Shown piece after piece: positions 23,497-31,689 of a stretch of 64,000 nucleotides of DNA. The position numbers were made by a program, and so were the translations under genes. The notes below the pieces were generated by a model. The model saw only the letters and a program-made list of their open reading frames with translations, searched no databases and was not told where the DNA came from. Position 1 is the first letter of the stretch; each line of letters begins with the position of its first letter. Source of the stretch: Clostridia bacterium (GTDB taxonomy: Bacteria > Bacillota > Clostridia > Oscillospirales > CAG-272); contig JAFVTS010000006.1 of NCBI GenBank assembly GCA_017503105.1, forward strand, positions 29,027 to 93,026, given 5' to 3'.

Positions 23497-24366
23497 ATGA
23501 AAATACTTACGATAGGCGAAATAATATGGGACGTATATCCCGATAAAAAATGCATAGGCGGCGCACCTCTTAACTTCGCCGCGCACACGGCGCTCCTCGG
23601 CGCCGAGGCGGCTATGGTCTCAGCCGTCGGAGATGACGATTTAGGCAACTCTGCCGTAAAATATATCACCGATTTCGGAGTTTCGACAAAATTCATAAAG
23701 AAAAGCGAAAAAACCACGGGCATCTGCGACGTGACGGTGAACGAGAGCGGCGTGCCCTCGTATTCGGTAAGGCGCGACACGGCTTACGATAATATCGTCC
23801 TCGGCGATCCCGACACAGCCGAGATAAACTCGGAGGGCTTCGACCTCTTCTACTTCGGAACCCTTATTCAAAGGTCCCCCGTTTCGGAGCGCGCCGTAAA
23901 GAAGATACTCGCGGATTGCAAATTCAAGGACGTCATCTGCGACGTGAATCTAAGACCCGACTGCTATTCGCGCGGGAGCGTGCTGCGTTGCCTCGAAAAC
24001 GCTACTATACTTAAGATCAGCGACGAGGAGGAGCCGCTTTTCCGCTCGCTCGGTATTTATAAAAACGAGCCGAAGAGCAACGAGGAGATAGCAAAGTCGC
24101 TCACTACCCTTTTCCCGAATATAAAGACCGTGATAATCACGATGGGCGCAAAGGGCTCGTTCGCTTACGGGCGAGAAAGCGGAAAATGCGTCCTTCAGCC
24201 CGCGAAAAAAGTAAGCGTCGCGTCTACCGTCGGAGCGGGCGACTCTTTTGCCGCGGCTTTCTCCGTCGCGTATCTTTCGGGCAAAACCCTTGAAGAGGCG
24301 ATGGCGGCGGGAGCGGAGCTCTCGGGCTTCGTTTGCTCGCGCACCGAGGCTGTTCCCGTAAGGTAA
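23497..24366 (+). CDS. scrK: PfkB-family fructokinase
   Basis: 289 residues from the ATG at 23497 (GAGGG eight bases upstream); an ATG at 23482 overlapping the GH32 stop lacks a ribosome site. The N-terminal GGAPLNFA and the C-terminal signature VGAGDSFAAAF, which carries the catalytic Asp, are intact. It phosphorylates fructose to fructose 6-phosphate. Its place directly after the GH32 gene supports fructose as the substrate over other PfkB sugars. Confidence 0.88.
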   Translation: MKILTIGEIIWDVYPDKKCIGGAPLNFAAHTALLGAEAAMVSAVGDDDLGNSAVKYITDFGVSTKFIKKSEKTTGICDVTVNESGVPSYSVRRDTAYDNIVLGDPDTAEINSEGFDLFYFGTLIQRSPVSERAVKKILADCKFKDVICDVNLRPDCYSRGSVLRCLENATILKISDEEEPLFRSLGIYKNEPKSNEEIAKSLTTLFPNIKTVIITMGAKGSFAYGRESGKCVLQPAKKVSVASTVGAGDSFAAAFSVAYLSGKTLEEAMAAGAELSGFVCSRTEAVPVR

Positions 24367-24421
24367 CGCGACCTTCGCAAAAGACTAAGGATTTAATTCT
24401 TTTATAACGTATAAACGAAAA

Positions 24422-24447
24422 AAGCTCGGGTTTTACCGAGCTTTTTT
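24422..24447. terminator. Bidirectional terminator between fructokinase and uppP
   Basis: AAGCTCGG / CCGAGCTT stem, six-base loop, T-run on the right and A-run on the left; it serves both converging transcripts. Confidence 0.88.
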
Positions 24448-24483
24448 GTTTCTGCCTTGATTTTTGGTGCAATTTTCGTGTTT

Positions 24484-25326
24484 TTATGCCGCAAGCGTTT
24501 TAATTACGAAATATCCTATAACAAGAATACCGAGCGCTATACGGTATATACCGAAGGGTGCGAAGCTATGGCGCTTGACGAAGTCCATAAGGAACTTTAT
24601 GACCGCCAGAGAAACGAGGTACGAAACCGCGATACCAACGAGAAGAAGGGCTATTTCCCCGCCGCTTGCGGAAAATCCGCCAAGGAGGAATTTCAATATC
24701 TTAAGCCCCGACGCTCCGAGCATTATCGGGATCGCCATAAAGAACGAGAACTCGGCGCTTGCCGTTCTCGAAACGCCCGAAAGCATTCCTCCGAGGATAG
24801 TCGAGCCCGAGCGCGACGTTCCCGGTATCAGAGAAAGCACCTGGTACGCACCGATCTTGAGCGCGTCGGTATAGGTAAGATCCTCCGCCGACTCCACCCT
24901 GTACGGCTTATCCTTCTTAAAGCGCTCGACGAGAATGAACAGAACGCCGTAAATTATCAGCGCCGCCGCAACGGTGACGTAGTTGTAAAGATACTTCTCA
25001 AAAATATCGTCAAGAAGAAGTCCGAGAACAGCCGCGGGAACGGCTCCCACTATGACCTTTGCCCAAAGCGAAAGCGTGCTTCTCTTCTCTCTTGCCGATT
25101 TTTTAGCCGAAAACGGATTGAGTCTTTCGAAGAAAAGCGTCGGCACGGCAAGTATCGCGCCAAGTTGGATAACGACTAAGAACATCTCCATAAACTCGGG
25201 CGAAACGTCAAGCTTCAGAAACTCGTCAAAGAGTATCATATGCCCCGTGGAGCTGACGGGCAGCCACTCCGTGATGCCCTCGACTATTCCGAGAATGAAG
25301 GATTTTAAAAATTCGATAAATTCCAT
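24484..25326 (-). CDS. uppP: Undecaprenyl-diphosphate phosphatase (UppP/BacA)
   Basis: 280 residues, polytopic membrane protein. Both inverted motifs are intact: GIVEGITEWLPVSSTGH (about 13-29) with the catalytic Glu and PGTSRSG (168-174) with the catalytic Arg and Ser. It recycles the lipid carrier for peptidoglycan synthesis, and extra copies give bacitracin tolerance. Its start lies four bases after the U32 gene stop, so the two are co-transcribed. Confidence 0.95.
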   Translation of the reverse strand: MEFIEFLKSFILGIVEGITEWLPVSSTGHMILFDEFLKLDVSPEFMEMFLVVIQLGAILAVPTLFFERLNPFSAKKSAREKRSTLSLWAKVIVGAVPAAVLGLLLDDIFEKYLYNYVTVAAALIIYGVLFILVERFKKDKPYRVESAEDLTYTDALKIGAYQVLSLIPGTSRSGSTILGGMLSGVSRTASAEFSFFMAIPIMLGASGLKILKFLLGGFSASGGEIALLLVGIAVSYLVSLAVIKFLMDFVKRHSFAPFGIYRIALGILVIGYFVIKTLAA

Positions 25327-25330
25327 AAAG

Positions 25331-26560
25331 CTACCTCGCTCTTATAATATCGCCCTCGCGCATAGGAATATCCGTCTTCATATAAAATTTCATATAAGGA
25401 TGGCTCGACGCCGAGATCGGCTCGCCGCTTTCATCAAAAAGCTCACCCGCAACGAGCGGCACACCGACGCTACCGGGACTCAGAAGCTCTATCTCCTCTC
25501 CCACGGTCATCTTATTCCTTTGCGAAAGCTCCGCCACCCGACGCTCAGCGTCGTACGAGAGGACCGTCGCAAGATAAGCCTTATCCCTGATATACCCCGC
25601 GGTCTTGGAAATATTCGCGTCCACGTGCGAGTCGGAGAAATAATACCCCGTCGCGTAATCTCGGTGGCTCACCGATTCAAGCTCACGGTACCAGGCGGGG
25701 TCGTATTCGTATTCGCCCGAGAAATATGAGTCAAGCGCCATCTTATAAGTATTCGTGACGACGGCGGTATAGTACGCCGATTTCATTCTTCCCTCAATCT
25801 TGAAGGAATCTATTCCCGCCTCTACAAGCTCGGGTATGTGCTCGATAGTACAGGTGTCGCGGCTTGCCATAATAAAGGTCTCGCCGTTTATCTCCTCTAT
25901 CGGCATTGGCGCCTCGGGACGTTTTTCCTCCGCTATCTCATAGCCTCTTATGGAATAATTCCATCTGCAGGGCTGCGCGCAAGCGCCACGGTTGGCATCT
26001 CTGTCGACTATGTGACCCGAAAGCAGGCATCTGCCGCTGTACGATATACACATTGAGCCGTGAACGAAGCACTCAAGCTCAATCTCCTCGGGGATAGCGG
26101 CACGGATAGCCTTGATCTCCTCAAGCGTCAGCTCACGCGCGAGAACCACGCGGCGCGCACCGAGCCTGTGCCAGGCTATGCAGTCGTGCGAGCTTACGGA
26201 ATTTGCTTGAGTCGAAACGTGGATATCGACCTTCGGAAGCATTTCCCGTGCAAGCATCATAACCCCTATATCGGCAATGATGAGCGCGTCTATATCTATA
26301 TTTTTCAATAACTCAAAATATTCTTTAAGTCTTTCGTACTCGTATTCCCGCGGCATAGTGTTAACTGTGAGATACACCTTGACGCCGCGTGCGTGAGCGT
26401 ATTCCACCGCCTCTTTAAGCTCATCGGGCGAAAAGTTATCCGCCGCCGCGCGCATTCCGAATATTTTACCCGAAAGATATACCGCGTCCGCTCCGTAACG
26501 TATGGCGGCGCGCATTTTTTCAAAATTCCCCGCAGGGGATAAAAGCTCGGGTCGTTTCAT
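25331..26560 (-). CDS. U32-family protein (TrhP-like tRNA hydroxylation factor)
   Basis: 409 residues. The U32 signature is complete: ECFVHGSMCISYSGRCLLS (about 160-178), followed by a further cysteine cluster in NRGACAQPCRW. The N-terminus is KRPELLSPAGNFEKMRAAIR, a TIM-barrel start. Named peptidase U32 historically, but bacterial members such as TrhP make 5-hydroxyuridine at tRNA position 34 using prephenate. The four cysteines fit iron-sulfur binding; this is inferred. GAGG precedes the ATG. The promoter lies just after the FkbM gene stop. Confidence 0.87.
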   Translation of the reverse strand: MKRPELLSPAGNFEKMRAAIRYGADAVYLSGKIFGMRAAADNFSPDELKEAVEYAHARGVKVYLTVNTMPREYEYERLKEYFELLKNIDIDALIIADIGVMMLAREMLPKVDIHVSTQANSVSSHDCIAWHRLGARRVVLARELTLEEIKAIRAAIPEEIELECFVHGSMCISYSGRCLLSGHIVDRDANRGACAQPCRWNYSIRGYEIAEEKRPEAPMPIEEINGETFIMASRDTCTIEHIPELVEAGIDSFKIEGRMKSAYYTAVVTNTYKMALDSYFSGEYEYDPAWYRELESVSHRDYATGYYFSDSHVDANISKTAGYIRDKAYLATVLSYDAERRVAELSQRNKMTVGEEIELLSPGSVGVPLVAGELFDESGEPISASSHPYMKFYMKTDIPMREGDIIRAR

Positions 26561-26591
26561 CTTATTCCTCGCTTCATTAAATTATATAATA

Positions 26592-26620
26592 AGTATAACA
26601 CAAAAGACAAGCAAATGCAA
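26592..26620 (-). promoter_or_regulatory. Promoter of the U32-uppP operon
   Basis: Minus strand: TTGCAT, a 17-base spacer, TATACT; an overlapping alternative TTGCTT/TATTAT pair, also with 17 bases, lies six bases further downstream. Confidence 0.55.
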
Positions 26621-26622
26621 TA

Positions 26623-27717
26623 TCATACGGGTAGCATAATCAAATTTATCTCCCACGCGGGAAGACATCTTAAGCGCCTTATGTACATTTTGTAATAAGG
26701 GTAGCGCTCGCGCAAAATATTCACGAGCTCGAAGATATCCCTGCTCTTGTGATAAAGCGACACTAAAAGCTGCGGACGGTCCCTTCTTATCGTTTCGTCC
26801 GAGCCCGATAGCGCCTCGCGCTCAGAGCCCTCGACGTCGTATTTGACGTAGTCGGTCTTCCCCTCCGTAAGATCGTCGATGCGCACGAGCGGCGTTTGCT
26901 CGACCCTGTGCTGATAAGAGTGGGTTGACGCGTCAAGGACCGATGAATTTCGGTTTCCCGACCCTGCGAAAAAACCGTCCCCCGTCTTATCCCAGGCGGC
27001 GGCTCTTACGGTGCGGACGTCGATCCCTTCAAGCCCTTCGGCAAAGCGAGCAAGGCGCTTGAAGGTCTTGGGGTCGGGCTCGATACAAACGGCGGCTCTG
27101 AGGTTCGGGAAGAAGCTTACAGCCTCTGAAAGCGTGTCGCCCGAGTAAGCGCCCGCGTCCACGAGCGTTTCGATATTCGCGGAAGAGAGCAAGGAATACA
27201 TCTCTTCTTTAGTAGACGTAAACTCAAGTATATCGCGCATTCTGCCCGAAAGTTTATACCGAATTACGGAAATAAAGACGTTTTTCGACTCTTCGTCATA
27301 GAGGGCGTCAAGCGCCTTTTTTATCTGTCCGTAATGCTCTTTATAGAACGCGGAATCAAAATATTCGCCCTCGTCCGACACGGGCATATCGGGCACGTAC
27401 ATATCAAATTCTTCATCTATTCCAAGGAGCGTGTCGATAAGATCGGGGAGTCTTGTAGCAAACGAAAGAACTATGACGAAATCGGGATAAAGCTCCTTTA
27501 TTTCGGAAAAGGACTTTACCCTGACGCCGTGAAACGAGTGACCTCTTACAAACCCGTCAGAGGCAAAAATATCTGCGTATTTTATTCCGAGAGAATCAAA
27601 TCTTGCTATAAGCTTGTCAGCGCCGTTGCCCATACCGTATATGACTATCGGGCGCCTTTCGCGCTTAAGGCTTTCCCACATATCCGAAACGCTCTCGGGC
27701 GAGGGTAAGTTTTTCAT
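26623..27717 (-). CDS. FkbM-family SAM-dependent methyltransferase with an N-terminal Rossmann-like domain
   Basis: 364 residues. The first part (about 20-130) looks like a nucleotide-binding fold (PIVIYGMGNGADKLIARFDS). The second part (about 185-345) is the FkbM domain: SAM loop VDAGAYSGDTLSEAV, then CIEPDPKTFKRL and YVKYDVEGSEREAL. Two-domain proteins of this sort occur in capsule or glycan clusters and may O-methylate sugars, but no such cluster is present here. Acceptor unknown. GGAGG precedes the ATG. The gene is divergent from hinT. Confidence 0.82.
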   Translation of the reverse strand: MKNLPSPESVSDMWESLKRERRPIVIYGMGNGADKLIARFDSLGIKYADIFASDGFVRGHSFHGVRVKSFSEIKELYPDFVIVLSFATRLPDLIDTLLGIDEEFDMYVPDMPVSDEGEYFDSAFYKEHYGQIKKALDALYDEESKNVFISVIRYKLSGRMRDILEFTSTKEEMYSLLSSANIETLVDAGAYSGDTLSEAVSFFPNLRAAVCIEPDPKTFKRLARFAEGLEGIDVRTVRAAAWDKTGDGFFAGSGNRNSSVLDASTHSYQHRVEQTPLVRIDDLTEGKTDYVKYDVEGSEREALSGSDETIRRDRPQLLVSLYHKSRDIFELVNILRERYPYYKMYIRRLRCLPAWEINLIMLPV

Positions 27718-27748
27718 AATTGCCTCCTTAAAATTTTTCCGTTCTTAC

Positions 27749-27777
27749 TTGCATTTTTCGGGTGTTTGTGCTACAAT
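27749..27777 (+). promoter_or_regulatory. Sigma-A promoter of hinT
   Basis: TTGCAT, a 17-base spacer and TACAAT; start near 27784, leader about 25 bases. Confidence 0.7.
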
Positions 27778-27808
27778 TATTTATATAAACCAAACGGAGG
27801 AAGAAAAA

Positions 27809-28147
27809 ATGGACTGTTTATTCTGCGCTATTATAAAGGGAGATATTCCCTCCACCAAGGTTTACGAGGATGAGTACGCTTACGCATTCCGCGATATAAA
27901 TCCTGCGGCGCCTACTCACGTGCTCGTAGTACCCAAGACTCACATCGCCTCGATAGACGCGGTGTCGGAGGAAAACGCCGACACGGTAGCTCACGTTCTC
28001 GCGGCTATCCCGAAGATCGCCGCTGCCGAGGGGCTTGTAAACGGTTACCGCGTAGTCAGCAACGTCGGTGAGGACGGCTGTCAGTCGGTAAAGCACCTGC
28101 ACTTCCACATTCTCGGCGGCACGAAGCTCTCCGAGAAGATGGCTTAG
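27809..28147 (+). CDS. hinT: HIT-family protein (HinT-like purine nucleoside phosphoramidase)
   Basis: 112 residues from the ATG at 27809 (GGAGG eight bases upstream). The start CLFCAIIKGDIPSTKVYED and the histidine triad HLHFHILGG are typical of HinT. The family hydrolyses AMP-lysine and other phosphoramidates; the physiological role is unclear. Monocistronic, ended by a strong shared terminator. Confidence 0.92.
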   Translation: MDCLFCAIIKGDIPSTKVYEDEYAYAFRDINPAAPTHVLVVPKTHIASIDAVSEENADTVAHVLAAIPKIAAAEGLVNGYRVVSNVGEDGCQSVKHLHFHILGGTKLSEKMA

Positions 28148-28166
28148 ATCAAAGTCTTAAAAAATC

Positions 28167-28210
28167 AAATCTCGCTTACTCGGGACGAACCTCTGAGCAA
28201 GCGAGATTTT
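28167..28210. terminator. Bidirectional terminator between hinT and rplS
   Basis: AAATCTCGCTT / AAGCGAGATTT with an imperfect inner extension; T-run on the right, A-run on the left. Confidence 0.88.
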
Positions 28211-28265
28211 CTTTACCCTGTCGGGTCTTGTTGCCGACGGGTACGTTTGGTAAGGACTCGGAAAA

Positions 28266-28607
28266 TCAGATCTTTTCCTTAACCTTAGCCGCCTTACCCA
28301 CTCTGTCACGAAGGTAATAAAGCTTCGCACGGCGAACCTTTGCTTCGCGGAAGACAACAATCTTGTCTACGTTGGGAGAATGAAGGGGGAAGGTCTTTTC
28401 AACGCCAACGCCGTAAGAAACGCGTCTTACGGTGAAGGTCTCGGAGATTCCGCCGCCGTGTCTTGCGATAACGGTTCCCTCGAACATCTGAATTCTTTCC
28501 TTCTCACCCTCGACGATCTTGACGTAAACCTTTACGCCGTCGCCGATGCCGAACTTAGGAAGCTCGGTCTTAAGCTGCTCACTAACAAAAGCCTGGATCT
28601 TTTCCAT
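28266..28607 (-). CDS. rplS: 50S ribosomal protein L19
   Basis: 113 residues from the ATG at 28605-28607 (GGAGGG five bases upstream). Matches L19 throughout: [39 protein letters not shown], and [18 protein letters not shown]. It sits at the 30S-50S interface. Here it is alone; the usual rpsP-rimM-trmD genes are not upstream. A leader of about 95 bases from the predicted start could hold autoregulation, but I could not fold a convincing L19-leader structure. Confidence 0.97.
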   Translation of the reverse strand: MEKIQAFVSEQLKTELPKFGIGDGVKVYVKIVEGEKERIQMFEGTVIARHGGGISETFTVRRVSYGVGVEKTFPLHSPNVDKIVVFREAKVRRAKLYYLRDRVGKAAKVKEKI

Positions 28608-28707
28608 TTTGGCCCTCCTATTTACTTCGAACATTCGTGCAGAGCGCGCGCAGAGGACTGTTCTGATATTCCGTGATACGCAAAAAAGCATACGCACAGT
28701 TATAGTG

Positions 28708-28736
28708 ATTATATCACATTATTTTCAAAAAATCAA
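28708..28736 (-). promoter_or_regulatory. Sigma-A promoter of rplS
   Basis: Minus strand: TTGATT, a 17-base spacer, perfect TATAAT. It is one of two divergent promoters in the gene-free stretch 28608-28919, which is otherwise AT-rich and featureless. Confidence 0.75.
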
Positions 28737-28849
28737 TACCTTTAGCAAAAAAACTTCAAATATTTTTTCAAAATGCATTTTTCGAGCTGTTTTGTCTAAA
28801 ATGTACACTTTGGTCTTTTTATTTTCATAAAAATCTTTTGTTTTGCGTA

Positions 28850-28878
28850 TTGTAATTTTTATTTTAATATGGTAAAAT
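28850..28878 (+). promoter_or_regulatory. Promoter of the lepB-rbgA-rnhB-yraN-thrC run
   Basis: TTGTAA, a 17-base spacer, TAAAAT; start near 28885, leader about 35 bases. Confidence 0.6.
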
Positions 28879-28919
28879 AATATATTATAATTCGTTAGTA
28901 TTTTATGCGGAGGTGGAAA

Positions 28920-29768
28920 ATGTCAAAAAACGCATCCGAAAGCAAAAAAGAGCTTAACAGAGATAACCTGATAGTTCCCGAACAAATATTCGCCCCCGAG
29001 CCCGAGCCCGAAGAGCCCGTGGAGGAAGAGCTCGTCGACGCCTGCGAAAAAGAGAGCGCGGACGTCAGAGACCCCGAGCTTGATCCAAATCAGATCTCGT
29101 TCTTCGATACGGACGCGCAGTGCGAGGAGGACGACGACACGGCAAACGAGGACGCCCACAGAAGAAGCGAAGAGCTTGCAAGGCTTGAGGCGATCGACGA
29201 AAAGGGCTACGACTCTGATAAGCCGAGGATAGTCGACAAGATATTCGACGTAGTCGAGCTTCTCGTCTTCACCGTCGCAGCCGTTTTCATTCTCACGTCA
29301 TTCTTCTTCAAGCACGCCATCGTGGACGGCGACTCTATGCTCTCTACCCTTGCGGAGGGCGAGCATCTTATAATCTCCGATCTCTTCTACGAGCCCGAGC
29401 GCGGCGATATTATCGTTTTTGAGGACTACACCATCGGCGAAAATCTCAAAAAGCCCATCGTCAAGCGCGTCATAGCACTTGCGGGCGACAAGGTCGAGAT
29501 AGACATTCTCGGCACCGTTTTTGTAAACGGCGAGAAGATCAAAGACGAGCACAAATATATAAGCGGCGGCGTTTACGAGCTCCGCATCGAGCATAAATAC
29601 GCAGTCGCTGAGGAATACACCGTCCCCGAGGGACACATATTCGTCCTCGGTGACAACAGAAATAATTCTACCGACTCACGCACCTTCGGCGCGATAAGCA
29701 CCGACACCGTCCTTGGCGAGGTCAAGCTCAGGGTCTTCCCTCTTGCGGGCTTCGGCACGGTAGACTGA
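28920..29768 (+). CDS. lepB: Signal peptidase I with a long acidic N-terminal extension
   Basis: 282 residues from the ATG at 28920 (GGAGG upstream). The first 105 residues are cytoplasmic and very acidic (EPEPEEPVEEELVDACEKE, later EEDDDTANED). One transmembrane helix (about 109-130) is followed by the catalytic Ser139 in GDSML and Lys182 in KPIVKRVIALAGD; the C-terminal GDNRNNSTDSR box is intact. It cleaves signal peptides of exported proteins, linking to secA in this window. The acidic tail is much longer than in Bacillus SipS and its role is unknown. Confidence 0.93.
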   Translation: MSKNASESKKELNRDNLIVPEQIFAPEPEPEEPVEEELVDACEKESADVRDPELDPNQISFFDTDAQCEEDDDTANEDAHRRSEELARLEAIDEKGYDSDKPRIVDKIFDVVELLVFTVAAVFILTSFFFKHAIVDGDSMLSTLAEGEHLIISDLFYEPERGDIIVFEDYTIGENLKKPIVKRVIALAGDKVEIDILGTVFVNGEKIKDEHKYISGGVYELRIEHKYAVAEEYTVPEGHIFVLGDNRNNSTDSRTFGAISTDTVLGEVKLRVFPLAGFGTVD

Positions 29769-29782
29769 GAAAGGCTTCATAT

Positions 29783-30643
29783 ATGGCAACTAATCCGATA
29801 CAGTGGTTCCCCGGGCATATGGCGAAGACCCGCCGTATGATGAAGGAATGCCTTCCCGAGGTCGACCTCGTGCTTGAGCTTCTGGACGCGCGCATTCCTT
29901 ACAGCTCAAAAAATCCCGAGATAGAAAAGCTCTGCGAACAAAAGCCGAGGGTCACGGTGCTTACGAAGGCGTCGCTTGCAGACCCCGACCTTACGGCTCG
30001 CTGGGTGAAAAAATATACGGAATCAGGCTCGCTCACCGTCGCGATAGATTCGACGGATAACAAGGGCATCGGAGCGCTTTCCGACGCGGTAAATACGGTT
30101 ATGAAGGAAAAGCTTGAGCGCTACCGTGAAAAGGGTATGGCGACGAGACATCTGCGCGCTATGATAGTAGGTATTCCGAACGTCGGAAAATCCTCGCTCA
30201 TAAACCGCCTCGCGGGTGGAAAGAAGGCAAAGGTCGAGGACAGACCCGGCGTCACGGTGAACAAGCAATGGGTGCCGACGTCAATTGGTCTTGACCTTCT
30301 TGATATGCCCGGCGTGCTTTGGCCGAAATTCGAGGACGAAACGGTTGGTCAGAACCTGGCTATGACGGGCGCGATACGCGACGGAGTGCTTGACACCGAG
30401 GAGATAGCTATGCTGCTCTGCTCACGTCTTATGACCACGGCTCCCACAGAATTTATGACGAGATATAAGCTCACGAAGGAAGAAACGGACGGACTTGATT
30501 CCTACGACCTCTTCGAGCTCGTCGGACGGAAAAGAGGCTTCCTCATCTCGGGCGGCGAAATAAATCACGAGCGCACCGCCACGATGCTTCTTGACGAGTT
30601 CAGAGCTGCCGTAATAGGACGAATAACTCTTGAATTACCATAA
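29783..30643 (+). CDS. rbgA: Ribosome biogenesis GTPase YlqF/RbgA (G4 motif altered)
   Basis: 286 residues with circularly permuted G motifs. It starts NPIQWFPGHMAKTRRM, the RbgA hallmark. G1 GIPNVGKS (130-137) and G3 DMPGVLWPK (about 172) are intact. At the G4 position, where RbgA proteins carry NKxD, this one reads TKASLAD (61-67): both the Asn and the Asp that recognise guanine are replaced. RbgA matures the 50S subunit. AAAGG precedes the ATG. It lies 14 bases after lepB and before rnhB, a conserved order near rplS. Confidence 0.92.
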   Translation: MATNPIQWFPGHMAKTRRMMKECLPEVDLVLELLDARIPYSSKNPEIEKLCEQKPRVTVLTKASLADPDLTARWVKKYTESGSLTVAIDSTDNKGIGALSDAVNTVMKEKLERYREKGMATRHLRAMIVGIPNVGKSSLINRLAGGKKAKVEDRPGVTVNKQWVPTSIGLDLLDMPGVLWPKFEDETVGQNLAMTGAIRDGVLDTEEIAMLLCSRLMTTAPTEFMTRYKLTKEETDGLDSYDLFELVGRKRGFLISGGEINHERTATMLLDEFRAAVIGRITLELP

Positions 30644-30664
30644 AAAGCGAGGCAGAACTGCAAA

Positions 30665-31270
30665 ATGCCAAATTACGACTACGAATTAAAGCACATAGCA
30701 GAAGGATATTCCGCGGTCTGCGGCTGTGACGAGGCGGGGCGCGGTCCTCTCTCGGGTCCCGTCGTTGCCGCGGCTGTCATATTAAGCACGGACACCGAGA
30801 TAGAGGGGCTTAACGATTCTAAAAAGCTGACGGAAAAGAAGCGCGAGAAGCTCTTTGATATTATCAAGGAAAAAGCAGTCGCCTACGCGATAGCAGAGGC
30901 ATCGCCCGCAGAGATAGACGAGATAAACATTCTGAACGCGTCGATGCTTGCAATGCGCCGCGCCGTCGAGGCTCTCCCCCACCCTGCGGATTTCGCCCTG
31001 ATAGACGGAAACTGCTCGCGCGGCTTCGATATTCCCACCGAGACCGTCGTCGGCGGTGACGCGAAGAGCGCGTCGATAGCGGCGGCGTCAATACTCGCGA
31101 AGGTCACGCGTGACAGGCTTTGCGCCGAGCAGGACAAGCTCTATCCCGAGTACGGAATAGCAAAGCACAAGGGTTATCCGACGAAAGAGCATATGGCGGC
31201 GGTGAGAGAGCACGGTCCGTCCCCCATTCACAGACGCACTTTTCTGAAATTCCTTGAAAAATCGGAATGA
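30665..31270 (+). CDS. rnhB: Ribonuclease HII
   Basis: 201 residues. The family start CGCDEAGRGPLSGPVVAAAV contains Asp22 and Glu23 of the metal site; a further Asp lies in FALIDGNC, and the C-terminal KHKGYPTKEHMAAVREHGPS completes the fold. It removes ribonucleotides from DNA. Its last codons overlap the yraN ATG as ATGA. Confidence 0.95.
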   Translation: MPNYDYELKHIAEGYSAVCGCDEAGRGPLSGPVVAAAVILSTDTEIEGLNDSKKLTEKKREKLFDIIKEKAVAYAIAEASPAEIDEINILNASMLAMRRAVEALPHPADFALIDGNCSRGFDIPTETVVGGDAKSASIAAASILAKVTRDRLCAEQDKLYPEYGIAKHKGYPTKEHMAAVREHGPSPIHRRTFLKFLEKSE

Positions 31271-31689
31271 ACATACTGAAGATACTTACCCCGAAGCGCT
31301 CGCTCGGAAATTTCGGAGAGCGCGCGGCGTGCAAATATTTAAAGAAAAACGGCTACAAGATCTTAGAGCGTAATTACGTCGCCTTCAATAAGGAAATAGA
31401 CGTCATCGCCGCTCGCGACGGCGTCACCGCTTTCATAGAGGTCAAGACACGCACCGACGGTGTGGAAAACCCGAACGAGCAACGCCCCGCGTCGGCGGTA
31501 ACGCCCGAAAAACAGCGCGGAATAATCACGGCGGCAAAGTGCTATCTCGGATTTAACCGCCCGGACACGAGGGCAAGACTCGACGTTATCGAGGTCTTGG
31601 TAAAGAACGGCGGCAAGCGTCGCCGCGTGGTAGAAATCAAGCATTTAAAAGGCGCCTTTAACCTGAACACGGCGCACAGGAGGAAATAA
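31267..31689 (+). CDS. yraN: UPF0102 protein YraN (putative endonuclease fold)
   Basis: 140 residues. The nuclease-like motif is complete: GERAACKYLKKNGYKILERN, then EIDVIAARDGVTAFIEVKTR (E..D..Ex V K). The function is not established; it nearly always follows rnhB, as here. It overlaps rnhB by four bases and abuts thrC, whose ribosome site AGGAGG lies in its last codons. Confidence 0.92.
   Translation: MNILKILTPKRSLGNFGERAACKYLKKNGYKILERNYVAFNKEIDVIAARDGVTAFIEVKTRTDGVENPNEQRPASAVTPEKQRGIITAAKCYLGFNRPDTRARLDVIEVLVKNGGKRRRVVEIKHLKGAFNLNTAHRRK

Noticed and set aside
28608-28700. L19 autoregulatory leader RNA
   Set aside because: The leader is long enough, but I could not find a stable conserved fold or the known consensus.
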